Shown here: positions 20,898 through 32,818 of the stretch, piece by piece
Layout: each line of letters opens with the position of its first letter
How positions within the stretch are numbered: position 1 is the stretch's first letter
Origin: Selaginella moellendorffii
Lineage: Eukaryota > Streptophyta > Lycopodiopsida > Selaginellales > Selaginellaceae
Assembly: GCF_000143415.4 (NCBI RefSeq)
Contig: NW_003314320.1
Location: 1,040,746-1,104,745 of the forward strand
Direction of reading: 5' to 3'
DNA: 64,000 bases
Made by a program: the position numbers and the translations under genes
Notes under the pieces: generated by a model
Seen by the model: the letters and a program-made list of their open reading frames with translations, nothing else
Told to the model about the DNA's origin: nothing
Database searches by the model: none

Positions 20898-21572
20898 ATG
20901 GCGCCTCCGACAGCCAAAGGTAATCGCCGCATTCTCTCTCGATTTCGTCCATACCGAATCGCCGCTGTGTTCTAGGCAAGGATGCCAAATCCAAGGCCGC
21001 CAAGGCAGCGAAGGCGGTGAAGAATCCGGCACCGAAGATCCGGCGGAGGAGGGTCCGGACCTCTGTGACGTTCCACAGGCCCAAGACCCTGAAGCAGGCA
21101 AGAGCTCCCAAGTATCCCCGCCTCAGCGCCCCAAATCGCGAGAAGCTGGATCACTACAAGGTGCTCAAGTACCCGCTCACCACCGAGTCGGCCATGAAGA
21201 AGATCGAGGATAACAACACCCTGGTCTTCATCGTCGACATCCGGGCCGACAAGAAGAAGATCAAGAACGCCGTGAAGATGATGTACGATATCCAGACCAA
21301 GAAGGTGAACACGCTGATCAGGTAATCTTTCTTTCTTTCTTTCCTCGGTGGTAGTCTCGTTTGTCTTTTCAATTCACTTCTTCGTGTGTGGGCTTACCGT
21401 TTCTTGGTTCTTTTGTCTGATTGATTTTGGCTTTCTAGCTTCTCATTGTTTTCATTCATGGGCTTACCACTTTCTTCTTTTTTCCAGACCTGATGGGCTG
21501 AAGAAGGCGTACGTGAGGCTTACAGCAGACATCGACGCTTTGGATGTGGCGAACAAGATTGGCATCATCTAA
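20898..21572 (+). CDS. RPL23A: 60S ribosomal protein L23a (uL23)
   Basis: Three exons (20898-20919, 20976-21321, 21488-21572) encode 150 aa: a basic N-terminus ([34 protein letters not shown]), then [56 protein letters not shown] and [20 protein letters not shown] ending NKIGII. This is the complete eukaryotic uL23, which lies at the peptide exit tunnel of the large subunit. The 5' leader contains TAGGGTTTAG, the reverse of the plant telo-box common in ribosomal-protein promoters. The 3' exon and 3' UTR have a decayed duplicate at about 24345-24606. Confidence 0.97.
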
Positions 21573-21884
21573 GCTAAGCCTTCCCGAGTCTGGTTTTTAT
21601 GTACTGCTCACGCTGCTCGTTAATGCAAAGTTTTGATTTTGATCTTACATACGGCGTCTGTCGTGCCTTGAAGCAAGCCTTGTCATGTTTCTGTTTTACT
21701 TCAACACACAGTGAACGTCCGAATGTTGCCGAGGCGCACATTGAAAATCCCAATACTGTGTTGCTGGTTCTTAAAGATTCGATGCGAATTCACGAAAAGG
21801 TTCAGTTTTCTTTCTAGCCTGTAAGAGAGAAAGGCTTGCTCTAAACGCTTGCAGGATTGAAAAGTGCATGTCCCACCCTGAGCT

Positions 21885-22090
21885 TTTCATGAGCAGCAAA
21901 TCCATGCCGGTCATTCTGATCCAGAAAAAGACTGATCACCTTTCAAACAGAAATCGAGCAACAATAGTCCAGTCGTTTGCTTGCACCGCGTTCCATGAGA
22001 GGCTATTTTTCGTTGGGATCCTTCTCATAAAATATCTTGATCCATCGGTTTTGCCACGCATTTCATATACTTCCATTATGGTATGTGGGC
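21885..22090 (+). repeat. Duplicated non-coding block, copy 1
   Basis: Shares in order with about 23305-23640 the words GACTG-TCACCTTTC, CGAGCA--AATAGTCC, CGTTCCA-GAGAGGCTAT, GGGATC-TC-TAAAAT, TCTTGAT and CCACGCATTTCATA. Neither copy has an open frame of note. The source is unknown. Confidence 0.55.
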
Positions 22091-22302
22091 GGCATGGATC
22101 TCATGAAAGTAAATGTTCCCATCCAACGCTCGCCATCGCGCCACGTGGCCGGGAGGAGCTTCGCGCCAAGCGCGCTCCGAATTTTGTAGATTTTTCGATG
22201 TCATCGATCATAATATCAAGATCACCTCTGCATGCACAGGATCTTCTCTGAAGCTATACCATACTTTCCGATCAAAATCACCCTCGAGATCAAATCATCT
22301 GG

Positions 22303-23000
22303 TCTGACCCTGACAGCCTTGTCGTGGTATGCTTCTTTTCTTTCTATTCCTATGTTCCTGTTGTGCCTGCCTATGTCGTGGTCTAGACGCAGCTCAAAAC
22401 CTCAGCAAGTAAGCAAAAGAGCTTCGCGATGAGTTTAAGTCCATGGTTTGCTTGGTTCTCTTCTTGAATAGATTTATGTACATTTTGATTTTTTATAGCT
22501 CTTATGTTCTCACCCTTCCTGGCAAGAAGTTTAAAAAGCTCGAGTCTGATTTTTGTTTTTTTTTAATTGACAATCTTGGAGCCCTCTTGGAGCGCGAGAG
22601 AGAAGCGCAGACATGCTTTGAAGTCGCAAGCCAGGACCAACGGAGAATTTCGAGAAACCTCTCGGTTTGCAGCAAGCGCACCAGCAAAAGCAGGGAGAAA
22701 GAACTTTCGAGCGGCTCCAGTTGCTGCAGTGCGAAGCAGAGCAGAGTGGATGGACCTGTTCAATCTCAGAGGTAGAAAAATGTGGAGAATTGTTATTTGA
22801 TCCTCGAGCTCTGTTACAGTCCGCGTCTGGACGTGGCTGTCAAATGCATCCGATCAGTAGAAGGAAAAACAATCTTTCAAATAAAGAAGTCCACTTACGA
22901 ATGCTTGTTCTGCGGCAGGAAAGAGGTTGAGCTCCTTCCCTTTCAGGTCAGGACATATATCACCTCAGCGGTATGATGGACAGATAGCTCATTCTGTGGC
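22303..23000 (+). pseudogene. Decayed copy of the downstream kinase gene (5' two thirds)
   Basis: Collinear with 24607-26125 of the intact kinase. 22310-22450 matches the leader (CAAGTAAGCAAAAGAGCTTC-GCGATGAGTTTAA). 22590-22780 matches the coiled-coil exon (GAGCGCGAGAGAGAAG, CGAGCGGCTCCAGTTGCTGC). 22800-22930 matches the ATP-binding exon (GTTACAGTCCGCG, GTGGC-GTCAAATGCATCC, CTTGTTCTGCGGCAGGAAAG). 22935-23000 jumps to the 3' part (TTTCAGGTC, CGTATGATGG-like, GACAGATAGCTC). Large deletions remove the catalytic loop; no frame survives. It is upstream of and in the same orientation as its parent. Confidence 0.8.
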
Positions 23001-23304
23001 CTACGAAGATCCGCTAGCCGGAAGAGGCTTGCTCTCAACGCGTCTCCTACAAACACTGATCCGGAAACTGAGAGATCAAACGCTTTGTCGACGCTGGCCT
23101 CTTAAAAGTTTGTTTTTCTTCCATTTAGCAGTAAACTTTCTTCCAGCTTCTCTATGCCGGGTCTTCCAAGATGTTGCCAGTACTATTAATCCAAACAAAC
23201 TCGCCAAGCTCTATCTCTTTTTCTTTTTCCAATGTGGCGGATTGGAGCGCGCCAGGTTATCTAAGGAGCGAGCTCGAACGGTGATTAAACCAACAAGATC
23301 TTTC

Positions 23305-23640
23305 ACGCAGACTGGTCACCTTTCTTAAACTTTTGAAACACTAAAACTCCACTTTCGAGCAGGAATAGTCCGTGATGTGAATAATCACAAAAGAGGATAC
23401 ATGTCCGACTGAATGGTTGGGATATAGAGTAAGCTCCCATCACAAATCCGCATTGAGTTTTTTCTTCTGGATTTTTGTGTTTGCCCTGGAGTCGTTTGTC
23501 ATGACATCTACCATCTCGAGCAAGATACCGGGAACGGGCATATGTAAACACCACGGCGTTCCACGAGAGGCTATCTTGCTTTGGGATCGTCCTAAAATTG
23601 ATCTTGATGTATTGAGTTTTCCACGCATTTCATAGCAATG
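23305..23640 (+). repeat. Duplicated non-coding block, copy 2
   Basis: Partner of 21885-22090 (see there for shared words). The two copies flank the pseudo-kinase, one on each side. Confidence 0.55.
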
Positions 23641-24344
23641 CGTGGAAAGTCTTAGGACACAATGCTGCCCCCTGCCATCTCCAGAAACAGTTGCTGCATC
23701 GGTTTAAATTCCCTCTCAGGGTATCTTGCTGATCCAGCGCTGCAGCGCATGGAGATCATCTGCCAAATCCTCTCTCATTCTCCCGAATGAGCAGCGGATT
23801 GGAATAGACGACGGGAACGGTCGCCATTCCGATGCTACTTTTGCCCACACACTCAAACATTAGTCTCGCACGAAATTCTAGAATATGTGGTCAAGTAGAG
23901 CATGCTCGCATCTCCTTTGGCATCGATGACTGAGACCGTTTGTTGGAATATTTTACAACTTGCCGCCGTTCATTAACATCTCTTCAGATCTCTTCACACA
24001 GACTGTAGAAGCTTCCTGTCTGGGCAATATAAGCTGCCCCAGCCCAATGGTTCACTTGTTTCCTTTTTCATTCTTGGTTTTGTTGCACTTCGGATGTCTG
24101 CTTACCATTTTGTTTGTGTTTTGTGGAGATGGTGCCTTTGATCAACACTACCTCTACCCGTCATTGTAATACAATGAGGTAATATTGAACAAAGTCACCA
24201 TCTCTGCAGAAGACAAACAAAATAGCGGGCTCAATCCAAAAGGTTCATTCCAGTGTGATATTTCTCGCAGCACAAGATGGGCATCGCGGCCTTTGGTCTT
24301 TTTTGGTTCTTTGTTCTGTCAGAAAGAAGTTTTTTTCTTTCTCG

Positions 24345-24606
24345 TTTGTTTTGCTTTCCAGCTTCTCATTCCACTAGTTTTGGCTTACCATTTTCCTTGG
24401 TTGCTCTTTTGTTTTGATCTCTCTTTGCTTGGATAATGTTTTTTCTTCGTTTTCCAGACCTGATGGGCTGAAGAAGAGGCTTACGGCAGACGAACAAGTT
24501 AAGCTAAGCTAAGCTTTCCTGGTTTTATGTACTGCGCTCGCTGCTCGTTAATGCAAAGCTTTGAAAATTTTGATCTTAATATGCCGCGTCTATCGTACCT
24601 TCCAAT
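24345..24606 (+). pseudogene. Decayed copy of RPL23A last intron, last exon and 3' UTR
   Basis: Matches 21420-21665. CAGACCTGATGGGCTGAAGA with its acceptor is kept at 24457, then AGGCTTAC-GCAGAC, a deletion of the codons for the C-terminus, AAGCTAAGC, TTTTATGTACTGC, CGCTGCTCGTTAATGCAAAG and TTTTGATCTTA-AT. The upstream intron-like part (24345-24440) is more diverged. It lies immediately before the leader of the intact kinase gene. Confidence 0.8.
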
Positions 24607-24734
24607 GCCACAGCCTTGTCGTGGTATGCTCTAAATTCTTTCCTTTGTTCCTGTTGTGACCATGTCGTGGTTCAGACGCAGCAGCTCACAACCGCAGCAA
24701 GTAAGCAAAAGAGCTTCGCGATGAGTTTAATTCC

Positions 24735-26308
<1,574 letters not shown>

Positions 26309-26320
26309 GACGTAGAAAGT

Positions 26321-26406
26321 CAAGACGTGGAATCGTCTTGAAGCATATCCAAATATGCTCGATACACTCTAGAGCGATGTGCTCTAGACTATCATTTTCT
26401 CTAGAG
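26321..26406 (+). other. Three consecutive perfect hairpins between two kinase genes
   Basis: Within the 142-bp gap: CAAGACG-TGGAAT-CGTCTTG (26321-26340, 7-bp stem), AGCATAT-CCAA-ATATGCT (26342-26359, 7-bp stem) and TCTAGAGC-GATGT-GCTCTAGA (26368-26388, 8-bp stem), followed by the palindrome CTCTAGAG at about 26399-26406. They probably sit in the 3' UTR of the upstream kinase or in the promoter of the downstream one. Function unknown. Confidence 0.6.
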
Positions 26407-26450
26407 TTCCCAATTGCCTGGGGATGCAAAGAAAAGGTTAACGAGCAGCT

Positions 26451-29126
26451 ATGGAAATTGAGGAAATAGAAGGAATGGAAGTGGATTACGGGGTACCTTT
26501 ACACAAAACGGGTGTTGCGTTGGTCCCTGATGCTCGTTCTGGGGTAGTGCTGAAGTGGACGCTAGAAAATGCAGTAGAGAGGAACGGGGAGCTTCTTCTG
26601 TTCCATGTCCGATCTGTTGTCCGAACAATTACAACTCCTGGTAAGTCACTCTTTAGAAACATCACTTGCATCTAACAAATTGTGTAAGTTGGGAGAGTAC
26701 CTGTATCGCAAGTTTCGAAGGAAAAACTTGCAGCGTATATGGTAAGCAAGGAGGCCAAGACAGCGGACTTCTCTCAGGAGCTGCAAAATGTCTGCAGACG
26801 TTATGAGGTCCGATCGGCTTGCTGAAAACTCAAAGGAAACACTTGACTTACAGGTGGAAGCAGAATTCGTTCTCGTAGAGAGCGACGATGTTGGTAAGTC
26901 TTTGGTGGAGCAAATTGAGAAGTACCAAGTGACAACATTCGTTCTTGGAGAGTCCCGAACAAACCTTCTGTAAGTAAGCAAGCTTGTTTCCTGCAATGTG
27001 ACACACAGTTTTAGTTCCTTTCATCAGGAGATTGAGGTCGGGAGTTTCAGACTACGTTCGGAAACATGCTCCAGATTACTGTACTGTACAGTGCATATCG
27101 AAATCCTCGAAATTGGCATCATTCAGGAATGCTTCACCACCGCACTCATTCCCTCGTACAAATTCATCTCCTGCTCGTCCGAGTGTGGCGGACAAATTCA
27201 TTTTCCCCTTATCTCCGTCTCCATCCTCTAGCTGGCTGGAAGCTGACGCTTTGAATCGCGAAATTCTCATGGTATCGACCTCTCCGCTGAAAAGTCACCT
27301 ATCAATGCGAGGAAGTGACAGTAAGGATGAGATTGCTGAAGGAAGCTACCAACCTCAAACGCCGGAACTAACAGTTGTGCCACCAGCCTTTCGCACTGAA
27401 GAAGAATTCGGAGAGTCTTCGCCCAGTAGTATCATCAGCGAGCCCCTGCCTGCGGATCCCAAGGTTAGATTTACAAGAACAGCATTTTGTTCTGACTCTC
27501 TCGTGCAGGCTGTAGATCTGGAGCAAATAAACATGCTCAAGCAGCAGTTACAAAATGCCATCGTGGCTGCAAACAAAGCAAAAGAATCTGCCGACGCTGA
27601 AACACTACGGAGCCAGGAAGCTCGCGAGAAGGCTGATTGGGCTTTAAAACGGGTAAACTGGAGATGCTATCGTCAAAAGTCTTACGATTTCATGGCATTC
27701 CAGGCGGAAATATTGATGCGAGCGGTCGAGGAGGACAATCAGCGAGAGTATAACACAGCAAAGAAACTGGATGAGGAATCGCAGAAACGTGCTGAAGCTC
27801 TCACGCTTGTCAACACAATGAAAAAAGCACTGGTAGACGAAATCCGAAGGAGGAAGGAAATGGAAAACAGGATAGAGCTCCAATGTAAAGCAGAAGCTGA
27901 GAGAGAGGCCAACAGGCAACAACTGCTCAAGTACACACAATTCACGTTTGAGGAACTCCGAGACATCGCAGACAACTTTTCTGAGAACAACAAAATAGGA
28001 GAGGGATCATACGGTCACGTCTACAAAGGCACTCTCCACAGGACCAACGTAGCAGTCAAGGTTCTAAGACATGATAGTTGGCAAGGACCACAAGAGTTCG
28101 AACAAGAGGTACGTAAACTCACTCGAATTTCTAAAATCTCTAACGAGCATGGGAAAATAAAGGTGGAAGTGCTGAGCCGACTACACCATCCTCACATCGT
28201 TCTACTGCTAGGCGGAAATCCGGAAAAGAAATGCCTTGTCTACGAGTACCTGGAAAATGGGAGCTTGGAAGATCGACTGTTCTGCAAGGACGACTCGCCG
28301 CCAATCTCATGCCTCACGAGGTACCAGATTGCGGTGGAAGTCGGCACAGCGCTCCTCTTCCTCCACAAGGCAAAGCCACAGCCGATCGTGCTCCGGGACC
28401 TCAAGCCTTCCAACATCCTGCTAGACAAAAACTACAACAGTAAGATCAGCGACGTTGGGTTGGCAAGATTCATGCCAGGCGACGAGACAAGCGTGAGGAG
28501 CACATCACCTGTGGGAACTTTCGCGTACATCGATCCGGAGTACCAGCGGGAAGGCAGCTTCAATGCAAAGTCCGACGTGTTTGCTTTCGGGATCATCCTG
28601 CTCCAGCTCCTCACCGCGACGAGCCCGGTTGGAATCATCCACAAAGTTTCCACTGCCGTGGATCAGGGACACCTGATGGAGATCCTCGACACTAGCGCTG
28701 GAGAGTGGCCGCTGGCAGCCGCGACGCAGCTGGCTTGCATTGGTCTAAACTGCGCCGAGGTCCAGAGGAAGAACAGGCCGGAGCTGGAAAACGTGTTGCA
28801 GATGCTCGAGACGATGAATCATCTGTTTCGCAGCGAGGAGCGACCGAAATCCGCGGCTCCAACGCTCTTCCTGTGCCCGATTCTCCAGGTAATCATCCTG
28901 GAATTCCTCCATCCTCTTGAAATATTTCTTCGTCTTCCAGGAGGTGATGGAATACCCTGTGATCGCGTCGGACGGATACACGTACGAGTATGACGCGATC
29001 ATTCGCTGGCTCCAGAAGAGCGATGCGTCGCCGATGACGAATTTGCCGCTGGAGAACAAGAACTTGACACCGAATCGCGTCGTGAGGTCGGCGATCTGCG
29101 AGTGGAAAGCGCCAAAACTACCCTAG
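26451..29126 (+). CDS. USP - protein kinase - U-box E3 ligase (PUB family, class with N-terminal USP domain)
   Basis: Eight exons (26451-26640, 26689-26807, 26854-26969, 27028-27463, 27509-27652, 27704-28108, 28163-28888, 28941-29126) give 773 aa. Order of parts: USP-like nucleotide-binding domain (residues about 15-170; VALVPDARSGVVLKWTLENA, YQVTTFVLGESRTNLL), a Ser/Pro-rich spacer, a long coiled coil, the kinase domain opening with FTFEELRDIADNFSENNKIG and EGSYGHVYKG, then VAVKVLRHDS, then C-terminal U-box LCPILQEVMEYPVIASDGYT and YEYDAIIRWLQK. The catalytic loop reads [14 protein letters not shown]: the usual His of HRD is Leu. DFG is DVG, which is common in this family. Expected to link kinase activity with E2-dependent ubiquitination in the cytosol. 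The introns at 27464-27508, 27653-27703 and 28109-28162 are 45, 51 and 54 nt, all stop-free and in frame. Confidence 0.93.
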
Positions 29127-29650
29127 GATCATCTACCTGGATTCACGCGCATTTCTTGAATTTCTTGCATCCCTCGTGTGATCATATGTGGAAAACACTG
29201 GACCTTGTAAACATGCTGATGAACCGCCAAAAGGAGTACCATATCCCACACCCTTATCAACATTCTCAAAAAGAAAACTGCATGGATCGAGCCTAGGATG
29301 CCACAGCAAACGTGTGTGGACTATTGTCTGTCAAGACTTGTTACCCACCTCTCTAAGTCTTTTTACCTCTCTTTGATGGATGTCATTATGGCATCCTTAA
29401 CTACATAATAAATAAGATTGTTTGCTCATGTGAGATGAATATCCAAAATTTGATTATGAAAGAAGATTATATTTTCGAATATCTAACATTTTTTTTCAAC
29501 CAACCTATGTAAATACTTTTCCAAAAGAACTAAAAGAATGTCAACAGGCTTCTTGAAAATCCTTCCTGCACTGTATCTTCCTGGACAGATCCCCTCTCTC
29601 CTCGTTTCCCCTTTCCTTGAAGCAAGCCCTAGGCCCTAAATCCGCGTAAT

Positions 29651-29685
29651 GACACGTGGCAAATTGACACGCGTTGACACGTGGC
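29651..29685 (+). promoter_or_regulatory. ABRE-CE3-ABRE stress-response module of the CYSTM gene
   Basis: Two identical GACACGTGGC boxes (29651-29660, 29676-29685), each containing the ABA-responsive core ACGTGGC, flank GACACGCGT (29666-29674), whose complement ACGCGTGTC is the core of coupling element 3. Box starts are 25 bp apart. They lie 39-73 bp upstream of the TATA box. The arrangement predicts bZIP-driven induction by ABA or drying. Confidence 0.65.
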
Positions 29686-29723
29686 GACCGACTTTACTTG
29701 AATTTACGCGGCATTCCCTACCC

Positions 29724-29731
29724 TTTATATA
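29724..29731 (+). promoter_or_regulatory. TATA box of the CYSTM gene
   Basis: TTTATATA within CCCTTTATATAGGGC, about 135 bp upstream of the start codon at 29866 and just downstream of the ABRE module. This is one of the few clear TATA boxes in the window. Confidence 0.7.
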
Positions 29732-29865
29732 GGGCGACGATCGTCCCCTCCGAATTCGATCGATTCGTTTCATTCTTTTGGGTGGTCTCTTCGATTGGAA
29801 GCTGAATTTTTCGATCTAGTTTCTGGGCTCTTGCGAATTTGGGCGATTCTTCCTTGTTCTTCAAA

Positions 29866-30235
29866 ATGGCGAAACACCACCATGAGGAAAAGGGGCACGG
29901 ACACCACCATCAGCAGCCAGTCTATGGCTATCCCCAGCAAGGTAAGCTCTCCCAAAGGATCAATCTCTCTTTGGTCCCTTCTAGTTCTTCTAGATTGAAT
30001 TAAGTTCTATTCTCCACAGGTTACTATCCACCGCCACAAAACTACAAGCAAAAGAAGCGGTCAGGGGGGTTTCTCAGAGGCTGGTGAGTGCTAGTTTCTA
30101 TCTTAATAGCTTGTAATTTTTGCTGAGTTTTCTCATGGTGAGTTTTTCCTTAACAGCTTGGCTGCGCTTTGTTGCTGCTGCCTGCTTGATCAATGCTGCT
30201 GCTGCTGCGATCCAACCATACTTTGTGGCTGCTAA
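29866..30235 (+). CDS. CYSTM (cysteine-rich transmembrane module) protein
   Basis: Three exons (29866-29941, 30020-30083, 30157-30235) encode 72 aa. The N-terminus is His-rich (AKHHHEEKGHGHHHQQP), then YGYPQQGYYPPPQNY, a basic KQKKRSGGF and the module LAALCCCCLLDQCCCCCDP ending in a terminal cysteine. This is the usual CYSTM plan: a polar, Pro/Gln/Tyr-rich front and a Cys-rich C-terminal membrane helix. Such proteins sit at the plasma membrane and are tied to stress tolerance. The exceptionally Cys-rich end and the His-rich start could bind metal ions (inference). The ABRE-rich promoter supports a stress role. Confidence 0.9.
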
Positions 30236-30650
30236 AGAAAATTCATATTTTTATTCATCGGGGATGTAGATATTTCGTTAGTAGACAGCATGTAACTCTT
30301 ATCCGAAGATTGACATCTGCTCAATTTAATTTATTTTTTTCAAGTAGAGCTACATGGTTTAGCAACTTATTCTCGCAGAGGGTGTAGAATTTAGTATACC
30401 TTGAATTGTCCATGGTAATCTTGGCACCCAGATTTTTATAGAAATCTGGGATCATTTGGATCAAGGGATGGGTGAATTTAGTCAACTGGCCTTGTATAAA
30501 ACCCGAGAAAATGTCATAGATAAAAGCATCAATCCATTGATTCGTCAATTCTTCTAAGAAATGGCAGTGTTCTTGTCAGCTGTGAATTCTCCTCCTTGTG
30601 TTTGTTGTCAGCTAATGCTAATCTTCTCATAAAGTATAGTTCCACCACAG

Positions 30651-31166
30651 TCGAGGAGAACAGCTTCCTCCCCCTTGCACATCACTGACAGGGCTCCCAC
30701 TATTAACATCCAAGGATATGGCGACCGCCGCGGCATCAACATCACACATCCTTCATACTTTTCAGTGGTGATGTTCACCTGGTTGGACATGATTGGATTC
30801 CAATTCTATGAGTCCTACATCACCTACTGGGTTGCAAGCATTCCAGCAGGCAGCTTTGGTAAGATTGACCACATTTGATTTTGTAAAGAGTTTTTGAGTG
30901 GATTGGACTCTGATTGTGATGGATTTGGCTTTGCAGGACCTGGGAAGGGTAACGTTGTCTTGCCTTACATGTCTCCTTTAGCCACCAACAAGTTTTTGCA
31001 ATTCAGTGAACAGAACAACTCGTACTCTTTTGCGCTTGTTCCACAGGGAAGTAACTTGGTGGGGCAAATCGTGGACAACCGCATAAACCCCGCGCTGGCA
31101 AAGACACACTGCACTGGAGAGTTTATTGAGATCATCAACTTCACCACCTCGACACCTCAAAACTAA
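30651..31166 (+). CDS. Protein of unknown function, two exons, start not found
   Basis: Two clear exons: about 30651-30858 and 30937-31166, joined by a GTAAGA...TTGCAG intron. The protein reads through HITDRAPTINIQGYGDRRG, YFSVVMFTWLDMIGFQFYES, GPGKGNVVLPYMSPLATNKF and VPQGSNLVGQIVDNRINPAL, and ends FTTSTPQN. No family is recognised. There is no in-frame ATG after the TAA at 30630, so at least one upstream exon is missing from this model or the gene has lost its front. An ATG at about 30561 (AVFLSAVNSPPCVCC) could belong to a first exon but cannot be joined convincingly. The first exon has an aromatic, membrane-like patch. Confidence 0.45.
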
Positions 31167-31406
31167 ATTGTTGTTAATTCATTCGATTATTAATAATGTT
31201 TCAACTTCAAGAAATCACACACACTAGGGACACCAACATGTTAAGTCCATTAGATCGACAAGTTTCTTGAGAGGTCCGCCCAGTGATTCCACCTCTCCAT
31301 TCAATCTAAGAGGATTTCCTCGTCGTGATTATATGAAGAAGGGCGCCTTGGTTGCCACCAGTGACAATGGTGAACTTGATTACTAGCTAGACATAACAAA
31401 AATCAG

Positions 31407-32704
31407 CTATCTCAACCACTTTGCATACTCCCACAACTTCGCGTAAGGAAGATACTGGTCTTCGTCTGAATCACAGTCTTTTTTGGTGTTGTAAGCTTGT
31501 CTTGATCCCATGAGAACAAAGCTGACAACCTGTGGCGCAGTACAAAGTTTAGGAAAAACCATGTAAAGGAAGACGAGGGCGGATCAAACCTGTTCTAGCA
31601 ACAGTGGCCTCAGCTTGTGCTCCTGGAAGTTTTTCTTGCTGCACTGGTTGGCAAAAGTTTGCAAGCAAAGCTCCGATGACCAAAACGTTGCCTTGCAAGT
31701 CAAGCACTGGGCCCTTGTGAAGAGATACAAAAGCTTTGGCGAACCTGGGAAGCAAAAATATATAATAGTAAGACACAAGAAAAGCACTAAACGAAACAAC
31801 TCACGGAGAACTGCGATCTCGAAAGCCTTCTTCCAGCAGCCTATTTTTTGGATCGAAACATCCTTGACTCTCAGAGGAGCACTGGAATCATCATCACCCA
31901 GCTCAAAACCAGCGAGCTGCAAAACTCTAGTAGGATCAAAACTCGTGTTCTCAAGAACAACCGTGAAAAGCTTCTGCCAGAGGTTTGCGTCTTTGTACTC
32001 TGAATTCCAAGACCTTCACAAAACAAGATGAAACCTGTCACATTTGTTGGAGCAGAAATCGAGATTAAAATCAAAACCTGCATACGCAGCCAGCAGTAGC
32101 CAGCGATATGGGATCCAGGAAACTGAAAACGTGAACAAGAACATCCATCGGAAGCAGGCAGGATTCTTCACGAGAAAAAAAAATTGAAAACATAGTCAGA
32201 AAGACGAAGAAGAACAGTCTTACAAAACCATACCGTCTAGCTCGCTTTGATTCTTGGAGCTCCTTTGCAAGGAAATGGCAGCCTTTCTAAACTCCCCAGC
32301 CGCCAAGCCCTTCTTGTGCTTCGGCAAGACGGAGTCAGAAGCTTGCAGCAAAGCACTGGCAGCGGAGAAATCACCAGCCGAGCACCATGGACAACTAGAG
32401 AAAAAAACACAAAGAACAAAGGAAAAAAAATGAGAGAAATCACGAAAGCTTTCAAAGAAGAGATTCTTACTCCTGGAGGATGCGAAACGCGGCGAGAAGA
32501 TCCTGGAAGAGAGCCGCCTGGAGAGACTTGGGGGCAATTCCATAGGCCTGTTTGAGCAGCACGGCGAGCTCCTTGCAAGCTCGGGCATAGTCGCACCTAG
32601 ACAAGCAAATCGATGGAGTAAATCGAGAATGTAAGCCAGTGCTAGTCTTAGTACCTCCTGTTGAGAGCCTCTCCCAGCCTTAGAGAAGAATATCGCGCCT
32701 CCAT
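31407..32704 (-). CDS. F-box protein (At5g52880-like, with N-terminal helical domain)
   Basis: Six or seven short exons join to about 292 aa: EARYSSLRLGEALNRR, CDYARACKELAVLLKQAYG, SLQAALFQDLLAAFRILQDC, SVLPKHKKGLAAGEFRKAAI, then the F-box core ELDGMVFFLDPISLATAGCV followed by CRSWNSEYKDANLWQKLF, a Cys-rich part (LFTRAQCLTCKATFWSSE) and the C-terminus VVSFVLMGSRQAYNTKK ending in WEYAKWLR. The join over 32230-32010 uses the donor GTAAGACTG and the acceptor before GTCTTGG; other AGs break the frame. The protein probably recruits a target to an SCF ligase; the CxxC pair may bind zinc (inference). It starts 114 bp after the HDAC stop on the same strand. Confidence 0.75.
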
Positions 32705-32818
32705 GGCCTGGCATGGCTTGCTAGAAATGGTCGCCCTACATCACTCTCTCGAATATGCGTTTAGGGGGTCCCGGGTTCGACATCTCTTTCACCCCGCTGG
32801 AAAGAGAGAGGCTCTTGT

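Noticed and set aside
22443-22930. Several overlapping plus-strand frames of 74-110 codons
   Set aside because: They are frames of the decayed kinase copy and cannot form a kinase domain in any joining.
30651-31166. Dirigent protein or other small secreted plant family for the unknown gene
   Set aside because: The motifs expected for dirigent proteins are absent, and no signal peptide can be shown because the start is missing.
32780-32810. GGTTCGACATC resembling a tRNA B box between the HDAC and F-box genes
   Set aside because: No acceptor, D or anticodon stems can be drawn around it; treated as chance.
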